Assembly (NCBI GenBank): GCA_002420305.1
Contig: DIHT01000152.1
Coordinates: 1 to 28,496 of the forward strand
Reading direction: 5' to 3'
DNA length: 28,496 nt
DNA from: Akkermansiaceae bacterium UBA5689
GTDB lineage: Bacteria; Verrucomicrobiota; Verrucomicrobiia; Verrucomicrobiales; Akkermansiaceae
Notes under the pieces: model-generated
Told to the model about the DNA's origin: nothing
Seen by the model: the letters and a program-made list of their open reading frames with translations, nothing else
Databases searched by the model: none
Translations under genes and position numbers: made by a program
Shown: piece by piece, positions 16,801 to 24,131 of the stretch
How positions within the stretch are numbered: the stretch's first letter is position 1
Layout of the letters: each line of letters begins with the position of its first letter

Positions 16801-18510
16801 TCGGCAATTCTCTGGCCGCGGATCAAGAATATCCTGTTCCGAACCTACAAAGGTTACGCTCGCGGTAATCAATTCCTCCCGGATCGGATCGATCGCCGGA
16901 TTCGTGACCTGAGCAAAGAGTTGGCGAAAATAATTGTAGAGCAACTGGGAGCGATCCGAAAGCACAGCCATCGGGGCGTCGTTACCCATTGAACCAAGAG
17001 GCTGGTTCCCGGTTTCGGCCGAAGGCCCAAGAATGAATCTCTTGTCCTCAAAGGTATATCCAAAGGCCCGGTTACGCTGAATGAGATCATATCCCCTGAC
17101 CGGCTCTCTCTGATCAAATTTGGGCAGTTTATCAAAATGAATTCGATTGGCGCTCAACCAATCCCCATAGGGATTCTCCGCGGCGATCTCTTCCTTGACT
17201 TCATCATCTCCCACGATGCGGCCCTTGTTCGTATCGACCAAAAATATACGGCCTGGCTCAAGGCGGCCCTTCTTCACTACAGTGGCTGGATCAACTTTAA
17301 GGACCCCAACTTCCGACGCCATGATCACAAGGTCATCTGATGTCACGTAATAGCGGGAAGGACGAAGACCATTCCGGTCAAGAACAGCACCGATGGAAAT
17401 TCCATCGCAGAAAGCGATCGAAGCCGGCCCATCCCACGGCTCCATCATACAGGCATGATACTCGTAAAAATTCTTCTTGGCCTCCGTCATATGTTCATGT
17501 TTTTCCCAGGGCTCGGGAATCATCATCATGACGGCATGCGGTAACGAGCGCCCGGACAGAACGAGAAATTCAAGGCAATTGTCAAACATCGCGGAGTCTG
17601 ACCCATCATCGCGAATGATAGGCAGGAGCTTATCAAGGTCCTTTCCCAAAACCCCACTGTCGAGAAGCTGCTGCCTTGCTTGCATCCAGTTCGCATTACC
17701 CCGCATCGTATTGATCTCTCCGTTGTGCGACATATAGCGAAAAGGCTGTGCACGGGGCCAACTGGGGAAGGTGTTTGTACTAAAGCGCGAATGAACCAAC
17801 GCCATCGCAGACTCCATGTCGGGGTGATGCAGATCGGGGAAATACTCTCCAAGCTGACCAGTAGTCAGCATCCCCTTATACACAATGGTTCGGGCTGAAA
17901 GAGTCGCCGAGTAAAAGAAGTCTCCTCCGTCCAGACCGCTATAACGGACGGCGTCAGAAGCCCGGCGACGGATAACATAGAGCTTCCGCTCGAAATCCTG
18001 ATCATCTTCAATGTCATCGCTACGGCCAATGAAGATCTGTTTCATCAGGGGCTCACATGCTCTGGAATCGTCTCCAAGAATCTCACTTTTCACGGGAACA
18101 TCACGCCAGCCGAGAACCACCTGTCCCTCCTCGTTTACAATTTCCTCAAAAATCGACATTGCCCGGGAACACGCAGCCTCGTCGGGTGAGAGATAAAGGA
18201 ATCCCACGGCGTAACGGCCTTCTTCAGGCAACTCGATACCAATCCCCGCTGAGACGGTCTCAAAGAACTTGTGCGGCAATTGGAAGAAGATCCCGGCGCC
18301 GTCCCCGGTGTTTGCATCGCATCCACACCCTCCACGGTGATCCATGTTAACACACATCTCCAACGCTCCCTCGATGATACTGCGAGATTTCTGGCCCTTG
18401 AGGTGACAAAGGAATCCTACGCCACAGGAGTCTTTCTCGTTAGCAGGATCGTAGAGCCCCTGCTTACGTGGCATTCCTGAGGCACGGAGGGGGCTTTGGC
18501 TCGCTTGCAT
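13840..18510 (-). CDS. gltB: Glutamate synthase large (alpha) subunit, copy 1
   Basis: GltB combines a glutaminase domain, an FMN synthase domain with a 3Fe-4S cluster, and a C-terminal beta-helix. The glutaminase nucleophile is Cys29 counted from the ATG at 18510 (Cys17 from the alternative ATG at 18474), in NEKDSCGVGFLCHLKG, so a short propeptide must be removed. The next block, MCVNMDHRGGCGCDANTGDG, resembles GltB of Gram-positive, cyanobacterial and plant type. The 3Fe-4S motif CLMMRVCHKNTCPVG (C-x5-C-x4-C) is near residue 1155. The FMN-domain block HHDIYSIEDMAELIHDLK and the C-terminal GVGDHACEYMTGGSVVCLGG are intact. At 1556 aa it is full length, with gltD downstream, so it should be a working NAD(P)H-GOGAT. 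No Shine-Dalgarno motif precedes either start. Confidence 0.96.
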   Translation of the reverse strand: MQASQSPLRASGMPRKQGLYDPANEKDSCGVGFLCHLKGQKSRSIIEGALEMCVNMDHRGGCGCDANTGDGAGIFFQLPHKFFETVSAGIGIELPEEGRYAVGFLYLSPDEAACSRAMSIFEEIVNEEGQVVLGWRDVPVKSEILGDDSRACEPLMKQIFIGRSDDIEDDQDFERKLYVIRRRASDAVRYSGLDGGDFFYSATLSARTIVYKGMLTTGQLGEYFPDLHHPDMESAMALVHSRFSTNTFPSWPRAQPFRYMSHNGEINTMRGNANWMQARQQLLDSGVLGKDLDKLLPIIRDDGSDSAMFDNCLEFLVLSGRSLPHAVMMMIPEPWEKHEHMTEAKKNFYEYHACMMEPWDGPASIAFCDGISIGAVLDRNGLRPSRYYVTSDDLVIMASEVGVLKVDPATVVKKGRLEPGRIFLVDTNKGRIVGDDEVKEEIAAENPYGDWLSANRIHFDKLPKFDQREPVRGYDLIQRNRAFGYTFEDKRFILGPSAETGNQPLGSMGNDAPMAVLSDRSQLLYNYFRQLFAQVTNPAIDPIREELITASVTFVGSEQDILDPRPENCRMIRLENPIIDSFSLATLDNIEREGFKSQTIPILYTFEGQDSESAEKVGSNGSEIEIFGSDLEQAMDRLCAAADSAISEGVNILILSDRGVGESHAPIPALLAVAGLHHHLIGRGTRTKVSIVLESGEPREVHHFAVLLGYGVDVVNPYLAIDTIAAMIDSGELADDYDSAVAKYLKASIKGVVKTMSKMGISTVASYRGAQIFECVGLNRQVVDKYFCRTASRVEGIGLNVISQEVKIRHDDAFKPREVENEALDAGGLYQWRADGERHLFNPQSIHLLQQATRLGDYDLFTSYSELIDNQSRDFYTLRGLMEFKFDPAEAIPLEEVEPASEIAKRFKTGAMSYGSISKEAHEALAVAMNRVGGRSNTGEGGEDPVRFEPLPNGDSKKSAIKQIASGRFGVHSHYLVNAEELQIKISQGAKPGEGGELPGHKVLPQIAKVRGTTPGVGLISPPPHHDIYSIEDMAELIHDLKNSNVNARVNVKLVSEIGVGTVAAGVVKAKADVVLISGHDGGTGASPRSSIQHAGCPWELGLAETHQTLLLNDLRSRVVLETDGQLKTARDVVIAALLGAEEYGFSTAPLVTLGCLMMRVCHKNTCPVGVATQDPRLREKFNGAVENVVNFMDFVAEGIRELMAKLGFRTINEMVGQCDRLEMRQAIDHWKAKGLDYSNILYQPEVSDQVGSYCTQAQDHLLDRALDNTALLELCRPALESGAKVSAELPILNTNRVVGTITGAEISRRYGAEGLPEDTIQLKFKGSAGQSFGAFCPQGMRLELEGDANDYIGKGLCGTKVIVYSPRSSHPDFVPEENIIIGNVAFYGATSGEANIAGMAGERFCVRNSGVHAVVEGVGDHACEYMTGGSVVCLGGTGRNFAAGMSGGVAYVYDENRDFESKLNRAMVNLYPLIECGDSEILEVKDRIEKHVELTGSEKGKRLLDDWSNIVPQFFKVLPADYERVLNAIKRAEESGLEGDAVILAAFEENAKVGN

Positions 18511-18527
18511 ATTGGTTTCGATAGTCA

Positions 18528-18546
18528 GCCCCGCATACTGCGGGGC
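18528..18546 (-). promoter_or_regulatory. GC-rich hairpin in the gltB copy 1 leader
   Basis: A perfect 7-bp stem GCCCCGC/GCGGGGC closes a 5-nt loop, 17 nt before the gltB ATG on the minus strand. In the mRNA it would form a very stable small hairpin next to the initiation region. It lacks a following U-tract, so it is not an intrinsic terminator. A role in translation or mRNA stability is inference. Confidence 0.4.
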
Positions 18547-18598
18547 ACTCCAAGGACATGTCTGGACCAGACTTTCGGTAGTTGATGGTGGAGCGTTA

Positions 18599-18626
18599 AT
18601 ATTTAGCGGCTCGTTGTTCTGGTCAA
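18599..18626 (-). promoter_or_regulatory. Possible sigma-70 promoter of gltB copy 1
   Basis: On the minus strand TTGACC (18626-18621) is followed after 16 bp by AAATAT (18604-18599), within an AT-rich TAAATATTAAC stretch. Start of transcription near 18591 would give a leader of about 80 nt that contains the GC-rich hairpin. The -35 match is good, the -10 is only approximate. Confidence 0.3.
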
Positions 18627-18856
18627 GCTCCGGGTTGCCTCAGTTTTTCCGCCGGCACGATCAATTGTATCCGCTGCGGTATTGCTGTAGACACTTCGGG
18701 AGAGGGGCCGGGAGGTTAATAGTGGTGCAAAATAACCTTTATCTGAAGGCTCAGGCTCATTTGAGCTTTTAAGCGGAAGAAGCCACCAAGCCCGGGCCGA
18801 CATCACTCAAACTGCCAACCATTTATGAAAAACTTCATGGATGGCGGAGGGGCTGA

Positions 18857-18866
18857 TCAAATTTGA
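18857..18866. promoter_or_regulatory. Palindromic candidate operator upstream of gltB copy 2
   Basis: TCAAATTTGA is a perfect 10-bp palindrome about 82 bp upstream of the sigma-54 element, a distance at which enhancer-binding proteins often sit. A similar half, GGTCAAAA, occurs about 35 bp downstream. Ten bases alone can occur by chance. Confidence 0.25.
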
Positions 18867-18947
18867 CCGCCTAGATGGGCTCAGAGACTAAGGTCAAAAC
18901 TTATCCACTTGGCAGCGCCTCGCAGCGCTTTATGGTTCTCTATCCAA

Positions 18948-18964
18948 GGGGCACGGAAATTGCT
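18948..18964 (+). promoter_or_regulatory. Sigma-54 (RpoN) -24/-12 promoter of gltB copy 2
   Basis: The 17-nt sequence GGGGCACGGAAATTGCT matches the RpoN consensus TGGCACG-N4-TTGC[AT] at all but the first base. The invariant GG (18950-18951) and GC (18962-18963) are exactly 10 bp apart. The expected transcription start is near 18975, about 17 nt before the GTG at 18992. Sigma-54 promoters need an NtrC-type activator and often drive nitrogen-assimilation genes, which fits a glutamate synthase downstream. Confidence 0.72.
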
Positions 18965-18978
18965 TCCAGTCCCGCGGG

Positions 18979-19001
18979 TCACTGAAAATCAGTGAAGGAG
19001 G
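18979..19001 (+). promoter_or_regulatory. Hairpin over the apparent gltB copy 2 start, followed by a Shine-Dalgarno-like sequence
   Basis: TCACTG (18979-18984) and CAGTGA (18990-18995) form a perfect 6-bp stem with loop AAAAT. The GTG start codon (18992-18994) lies inside the 3' arm. GAAGGAGG (18994-19001), a near-perfect Shine-Dalgarno sequence, follows directly but has no usable start codon 5-12 nt downstream. The arrangement hints at translational control or a mis-assigned start. Confidence 0.35.
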
Positions 19002-22000
19002 ATAGCGAAAGCTCTGCAAACCCAAGCGCTGGCCCGACTCAAGAAGGCCCTGCCGAGGTTCTGCGCAAGTTGTCCCAGCCTGAAGATATGAGCCTTTACC
19101 ATCCAGATTTCACTCCAGACACCACCGGGTCGCTCCACAGGTGGAGTAACGAGAGCGATAATTGCGGAATGGGCGCCATCGCCTTGCTGAACGGAGACCG
19201 AAATTATCAAACTCTGGATCACGCGATCACCTCCGTGTGTAACATGACCCACCGTGGAGCGGTGGACGCAGACATGAAAACCGGAGACGGAGCCGGAATT
19301 CTGACCCAAATTCCCTACCCTATTTTCCGGAAAGCTGCGTCTGCAATGGGGCACAAGATAAGTAACGAGACCGATCTCGCCGTAGGGGTATTCTTCCTTC
19401 CACGGAACAATGAGGAAGCCCAGGCCGAAGTGAAATCGGCTGCAGAGTCGATCGTTGCACGACGCGGAATGACTCTGGTGGGATGGAGACAGGTGCCCGT
19501 ATACCCTGACGAACTTGGGGAGATCGCGCGAGAAACTCAACCTGAGATTCTGCACCTGATTCTCGAAAAGCCCCCGCAATGGGAGGGCGATTTCTATGAG
19601 CGGCAGCTCTTCCTTGTTCGCCGCGAGTTGGAAAAGCAATTTGCAGATCTCTCGGGGTTCTACATCCCCACACTCTCAAGCCGACTCATCAGCTACAAGG
19701 GACTCGCCCAACCGGAAACGTTGCGGGCGTTCTATGCTGATCTGCAGGACAGCGATTACCAGATTGGCGTTTCGTTGTATCACCAAAGATTTTCCACCAA
19801 CACCTTTCCGGCTTGGCCTCTCGGTCAGCCATTTCGGATGCTCTGCCATAATGGAGAGATCAACACCGTCAGAGGCAACCGGAATTGGATGGCTTCCCGT
19901 GAAGAATTCTTTGATTCTGATCTTTGGGGAGATGACATCGAACTCCTTAAGAACATTTTAAGCTGTGATGAATCAGACTCATCCTCTCTGGACCGCGCCT
20001 TTGAGTTGCTGGTTCTCTCGGGCAGATCTCTTGAGCACGCAATGTGCATGCTGGTTCCTCCCGCATTCCGACATGATCCGGAAATTTCTGACCAGGTGAG
20101 GGCTTTCTACTCTTATCTTAGCTCCTTCGTCGAACCATGGGACGGGCCGGCGGGCCTAGTCTACACGGATGGCACCAAGGTCTGCGCCTCTCTCGATCGA
20201 AACGGTCTGCGTCCGTCGCGTTTCACCCTGACAAGCGATGGCCTGCTCTGTATCGGATCGGAATCCGGGACTATCCAGATTCCTCCGGAGAAAGTAATTC
20301 AGCGAGGACGTCTCGGCCCAGGGCAAATGCTTTCGGCCAATACCGCAACCGGCGAGCTCAAGCTCGACCATGAGATTAAGGAAGAACTGGCCGCCCTGCA
20401 GCCCTATGGAAAGTGGGTTGATGAGAATCGGGCGGAATTGAGAAAATTCGTGACCCCGGAGCCGCAAGTCCCGGCAGATGACTTGGACGCCCTGTATCTA
20501 TCCCGCTGCCAAGTTACCCACGGAATCACTCTCGAGGATCTCGACATGGTATTCCCTCCAATGATCAAGGCGGCACAGGAGGCCGTCCACTCAATGGGAG
20601 ACGATATTCCACTGGCTCCTCTCTCGAGATACCCCAGACTACTCTTTACATACTTTAAACAGCTCTTTGCTCAGGTAACCAATCCCCCGATTGATCCAAT
20701 CAGGGAATGGGCCGTTATGACGCTCTCTGCGGGCCTTGGCCCGGAGAGGAATCTTTTAAGGGAGAGCCCGGAACACGGGCGGATTCTCCAGCTCGAATCG
20801 GCTATTCTGTTTGAGCAGGAACTCGAGGCTATCCGTAACCGGGAAGAGCATGGGTTCGTTGCGGTTTCTATTGATACCACATGGGACCTCGAAGAGGGTC
20901 CGGGTGGGCTCAAGACCGCACTTGATCGGGTTTGTCAACTGGCTGAGAGGGCCGTTGATGATGGGGTAGAGATTCTTATTCTTTCAGATCGAGCCTTTTC
21001 TGAGACAAGAGTCTGCCTGCCGTCCCTTCTGGTAACTGGCGCGGTCCACCATCACCTTAATGGTGTGCGGAAAAGAATGCGGGCCTCCATCGTCGTCGAA
21101 ACCGGTGAGGCCAGAGACACCCACCAGATCGCATGCCTTTTTGGGTTTGGGGCCACCGCAGTATGTCCCTATCTTGGATACGCTACCGTCCGTCAGGTAG
21201 TTGCTACCGACAACCGGAAGAAGCTCGGAGAAGACATGACTCCCCAGATCGCCATGGCCAATTATCGCAAGGCCTTGGAAAAGGGCCTACTGAAAATCAT
21301 GTCGAAGATGGGCATCAGTGTTCTCAACTCCTACCAGGGTGCTCAGATCTTCGAAGCGATTGGAATAGGACAATCCGTGATCGATTATTGCTTTGCAGGC
21401 ACACACTCCCGAATTGGTGGAGTGGGATTCTCCGATATCGCGGAAGAAAGCATCATCCGCCACCGGGCGGCATGGGAAACGGATATTCCTGAAGGTGAGA
21501 CCCTCGATCTCGGCGACCCCGGATATAACCGCTACCGGCGAACCGGAGAGCGCCACGCCCTAAGCACAGAAGTTATCAAGAATTTCCATACCTTTGTAAA
21601 AACCGGGGATAAGGATACCTACGAAGACTACGTAAAAGCCACTCTCGAGACGACCCCATCGACCATCAAGGACCTCCTTGAGTTCGTCCCCGGCACACAC
21701 GGTCCCGTGCCTCTGGACGAGGTAGAGCCAATTGATGAAATCAGACGTCGTTTCACAACCGCTGCCATGTCGATGGGAGCACTCTCTCCTGAGGCCCATG
21801 AAACACTCGCCATCGCCATGAACGCCATTGGGGGAAAGTCTGACTCCGGCGAAGGCGGCGAGGACCCCCGTCGATTCGAGCCGTATCCCAACGGAGACTG
21901 GGCAAGATCCCGTATTAAACAGGTTGCTTCCGGTCGCTTTGGGGTTTCTGCCCACTATCTCGTCAACTGTGACGAAATCGAAATCAAGATGGCCCAGGGG

Positions 22001-23764
22001 GCCAAGCCCGGCGAGGGCGGTCAACTCCCAGGGCACAAGGTGACCGGCCTGATCGCAAGACTTCGTCACACCCAACCCGGCGTGCAACTGATTTCACCTC
22101 CTCCCCACCACGATATTTACTCCATTGAGGATCTCGCCCAGCTCATTCACGATTTGAAGGAAATCAACCCCCGGGCCAAGATCACCGTAAAACTGGTGGC
22201 AGAGTCTGGAGTGGGAACTATTGCAGCCGGAGTAGCCAAGGCTGATGCTGATGTCATTCTGGTCTCCGGCCACGACGGAGGCACTGGAGCTTCTCCCCTC
22301 TCCTCCATCAAACATGCCGGACTTCCCTGGGAGCTTGGTGTCTCCGAGACCCAGCAGACACTGGTCCTCAATAACCTGCGAAACAGGGTGACCCTGAGGA
22401 CGGACGGCGGCATGCGAACCGGGCGCGACATTGTCATCGCCGCTATGCTGGGTGCGGAGGAGTATAATTTTGGCACTATCGCGATGATCGCCATGGGGTG
22501 TGTTTACGTGCGCAAATGCCACCTCAACACCTGCCCGGTGGGCATTGCAACCACCAGCCCAAAATACCGTGCAAAGTTCAAGGGAACACCCGAAATGGTC
22601 ATCCAGTTTTTTGACTCTGTTGCTCAGGAGGCGCGGGAAATTATGGCCAGCATCGGCGTCCGTCGGATGGCGGACCTCATTGGATATCCAAGCTACCTGA
22701 GGCAACGGGAAGTGCCTGATCATAACAAGGCTAACACAATCGATCTTTCGGCGGTTCTGAAAGATGTCGCGCCAGAGGTGGCAGAGAAAAGTGGCACACC
22801 TCTGAAGGATATTGCTAGAACCCGCCAGCTGGAGCGAAACGATGGCATGCACAAGCCGGCACTCGACCTCAGGATTATCCAGGACGTAGTAAACAAAACA
22901 GGGAGCGGCGGCGGAGATACAGACGACTTCACAGAGTCAAGCGATGCAAAACACGTCGGGGAAACCTTCCGCAGACTGATGGATCAGCCTCCAATTTCAC
23001 TCGACTACGAAGTTGTGAATACCGATCGCAATATCGGCACCAGGTTGTCTGGCCGTGTTGCCGAGGTCTATGGGAACAGTGGACTACCAGACGGCACGAT
23101 CAATCTCGTATTCCGGGGATCTGCGGGGCAATCCTTCGGATGTTTTCTCTGTAGCGGGCTGCGTCTCGAATTGATCGGCGAGGGAAATGATTATGTCTGC
23201 AAGGGAATGTCCGGCGGCGAAGTGATCATCCGACCACCCGATACCATATCTCCGGAATTTGAGGCCGCTTCGAACTCGATTGTCGGTAATACCGTGCTTT
23301 ATGGCGCGACAGCAGGCACGCTTTTGGTCAACGGATGTGCCGGAGAAAGGTTCTGCGTTCGTAATTCTGGAGCCACGGCGGTAGTTGAAGGGGTTGGGGA
23401 CCACGGATGCGAATATATGACCAATGGCCTCACTGTCATTCTGGGCCTGACTGGAAAAAACTTTGGAGCAGGAATGTCGGGTGGAACCGCCTACGTTTAC
23501 GATATTGATGGGCTCTTCCAGTCCCGCATCAACCCGGAAATGATTATCGCTCTGCCAGTCAAACGCAGCGAGGACATCGCGGAAGCAAAGGGCCTCATAG
23601 AGGCGCATCACAGGCAGACCGGGTCTCCACGGGCACGGCTCCTTCTCGATGATTGGGAAGCCGCTCTAATAAAACTGATCCGTGTAATCCCCAAGGAACG
23701 GGCCGAATTAGAACGACAGGAGTCTCAGCACGAGAATGCTACCGAACCTGTAGCCCTGAAGTAA
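18992..23764 (+). CDS. Glutamate synthase large (alpha) subunit, copy 2 (divergent paralogue)
   Basis: This is a second full-length GltB-type protein. From the GTG at 18992 it has 1590 aa with Cys58 as glutaminase nucleophile (SNESDNCGMGAIAL); from the ATG at 19088 it has 1558 aa with Cys26, a more usual propeptide length. The block MTHRGAVDADMKTGDGAGI resembles proteobacterial GltB more than copy 1 does. The FMN/Fe-S part is intact: LLKIMSKMGISVLNSYQGAQ, PHHDIYSIEDLAQLIHDLK, SGHDGGTGASPLSSIKHAGL, and CVYVRKCHLNTCPVG near residue 1170. The beta-helix ends GVGDHGCEYMTNGLTVILG. All catalytic features look functional. It has no adjacent gltD, so it must share the one at 12242, use another reductase or take electrons from ferredoxin. 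A sigma-54 promoter lies just upstream. A lapA-like gene follows after 4 bp. Confidence 0.93.
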   Translation: MKEDSESSANPSAGPTQEGPAEVLRKLSQPEDMSLYHPDFTPDTTGSLHRWSNESDNCGMGAIALLNGDRNYQTLDHAITSVCNMTHRGAVDADMKTGDGAGILTQIPYPIFRKAASAMGHKISNETDLAVGVFFLPRNNEEAQAEVKSAAESIVARRGMTLVGWRQVPVYPDELGEIARETQPEILHLILEKPPQWEGDFYERQLFLVRRELEKQFADLSGFYIPTLSSRLISYKGLAQPETLRAFYADLQDSDYQIGVSLYHQRFSTNTFPAWPLGQPFRMLCHNGEINTVRGNRNWMASREEFFDSDLWGDDIELLKNILSCDESDSSSLDRAFELLVLSGRSLEHAMCMLVPPAFRHDPEISDQVRAFYSYLSSFVEPWDGPAGLVYTDGTKVCASLDRNGLRPSRFTLTSDGLLCIGSESGTIQIPPEKVIQRGRLGPGQMLSANTATGELKLDHEIKEELAALQPYGKWVDENRAELRKFVTPEPQVPADDLDALYLSRCQVTHGITLEDLDMVFPPMIKAAQEAVHSMGDDIPLAPLSRYPRLLFTYFKQLFAQVTNPPIDPIREWAVMTLSAGLGPERNLLRESPEHGRILQLESAILFEQELEAIRNREEHGFVAVSIDTTWDLEEGPGGLKTALDRVCQLAERAVDDGVEILILSDRAFSETRVCLPSLLVTGAVHHHLNGVRKRMRASIVVETGEARDTHQIACLFGFGATAVCPYLGYATVRQVVATDNRKKLGEDMTPQIAMANYRKALEKGLLKIMSKMGISVLNSYQGAQIFEAIGIGQSVIDYCFAGTHSRIGGVGFSDIAEESIIRHRAAWETDIPEGETLDLGDPGYNRYRRTGERHALSTEVIKNFHTFVKTGDKDTYEDYVKATLETTPSTIKDLLEFVPGTHGPVPLDEVEPIDEIRRRFTTAAMSMGALSPEAHETLAIAMNAIGGKSDSGEGGEDPRRFEPYPNGDWARSRIKQVASGRFGVSAHYLVNCDEIEIKMAQGAKPGEGGQLPGHKVTGLIARLRHTQPGVQLISPPPHHDIYSIEDLAQLIHDLKEINPRAKITVKLVAESGVGTIAAGVAKADADVILVSGHDGGTGASPLSSIKHAGLPWELGVSETQQTLVLNNLRNRVTLRTDGGMRTGRDIVIAAMLGAEEYNFGTIAMIAMGCVYVRKCHLNTCPVGIATTSPKYRAKFKGTPEMVIQFFDSVAQEAREIMASIGVRRMADLIGYPSYLRQREVPDHNKANTIDLSAVLKDVAPEVAEKSGTPLKDIARTRQLERNDGMHKPALDLRIIQDVVNKTGSGGGDTDDFTESSDAKHVGETFRRLMDQPPISLDYEVVNTDRNIGTRLSGRVAEVYGNSGLPDGTINLVFRGSAGQSFGCFLCSGLRLELIGEGNDYVCKGMSGGEVIIRPPDTISPEFEAASNSIVGNTVLYGATAGTLLVNGCAGERFCVRNSGATAVVEGVGDHGCEYMTNGLTVILGLTGKNFGAGMSGGTAYVYDIDGLFQSRINPEMIIALPVKRSEDIAEAKGLIEAHHRQTGSPRARLLLDDWEAALIKLIRVIPKERAELERQESQHENATEPVALK

Positions 23765-23768
23765 ATCA

Positions 23769-24113
23769 TTGCCCCTCCCCGGTGTTATCCAGCATGGTCA
23801 GGTCGTGACTGAGGGAAACGCTGAAGAGAATCATAACCCTGCGATACCAGAGGGAGAGACTGCTCACGACAAGGAGCCGGATCCTGACAAAAGGAAAGGC
23901 TCTCTCCTCTTCAGAGTGAGGATTGTAATTCTCCTGCTCATAGGAGCCGCTTTTCTAGTCGTTGCGACTGCAAACAGGCAATCCATCACTATTGATCTCA
24001 TCGCAAAGAAAATCGAATTCTCACTCTCCTTGACTCTGATCCTGACCTTTTTCTGCGGGACTATCGCAGGCCTTCTCCTTGCCTATTTCCGCCCATGGCG
24101 GAAGCGGGATTAA
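23769..24113 (+). CDS. LapA-like (DUF1049) inner-membrane protein
   Basis: LapA-type proteins are small two-helix inner-membrane proteins; in E. coli LapA works with LapB in controlling lipopolysaccharide synthesis. The 114-aa protein has a charged, Glu/Asp-rich N-terminal tail of about 45 residues, TM1 at about 50-67 (VRIVILLLIGAAFLVVAT), the family spacer ANRQSITIDLIAKKIEFSLS, and TM2 at about 86-106 with the GTIAGLLLAYF helix. It ends in a basic RPWRKRD. The first start is a TTG at 23769, 4 bp after the gltB stop; the GTG at 23805 (102 aa) is an alternative. No lapB is present. Its place inside the gltB-hyi cluster suggests cotranscription, not a shared function. Confidence 0.72.
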   Translation: MPLPGVIQHGQVVTEGNAEENHNPAIPEGETAHDKEPDPDKRKGSLLFRVRIVILLLIGAAFLVVATANRQSITIDLIAKKIEFSLSLTLILTFFCGTIAGLLLAYFRPWRKRD

Positions 24114-24131
24114 CTACCATACCTCTCGCTC

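Larger units (their letters stand above)
18511..18991. other. Divergent regulatory spacer between two gltB genes
   Basis: This 481-bp spacer separates the starts of two large GOGAT subunits. Next to copy 1 it holds a GC-rich hairpin (18528-18546) and a plausible sigma-70 promoter (18599-18626, minus strand). Towards copy 2 it holds a TGGTGCA (about 18723-18729, half of an NtrC-like site), a palindrome TCAAATTTGA (18857-18866) and a sigma-54 element (18948-18964). I see no small ORF or RNA gene that I can support. Confidence 0.6.
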
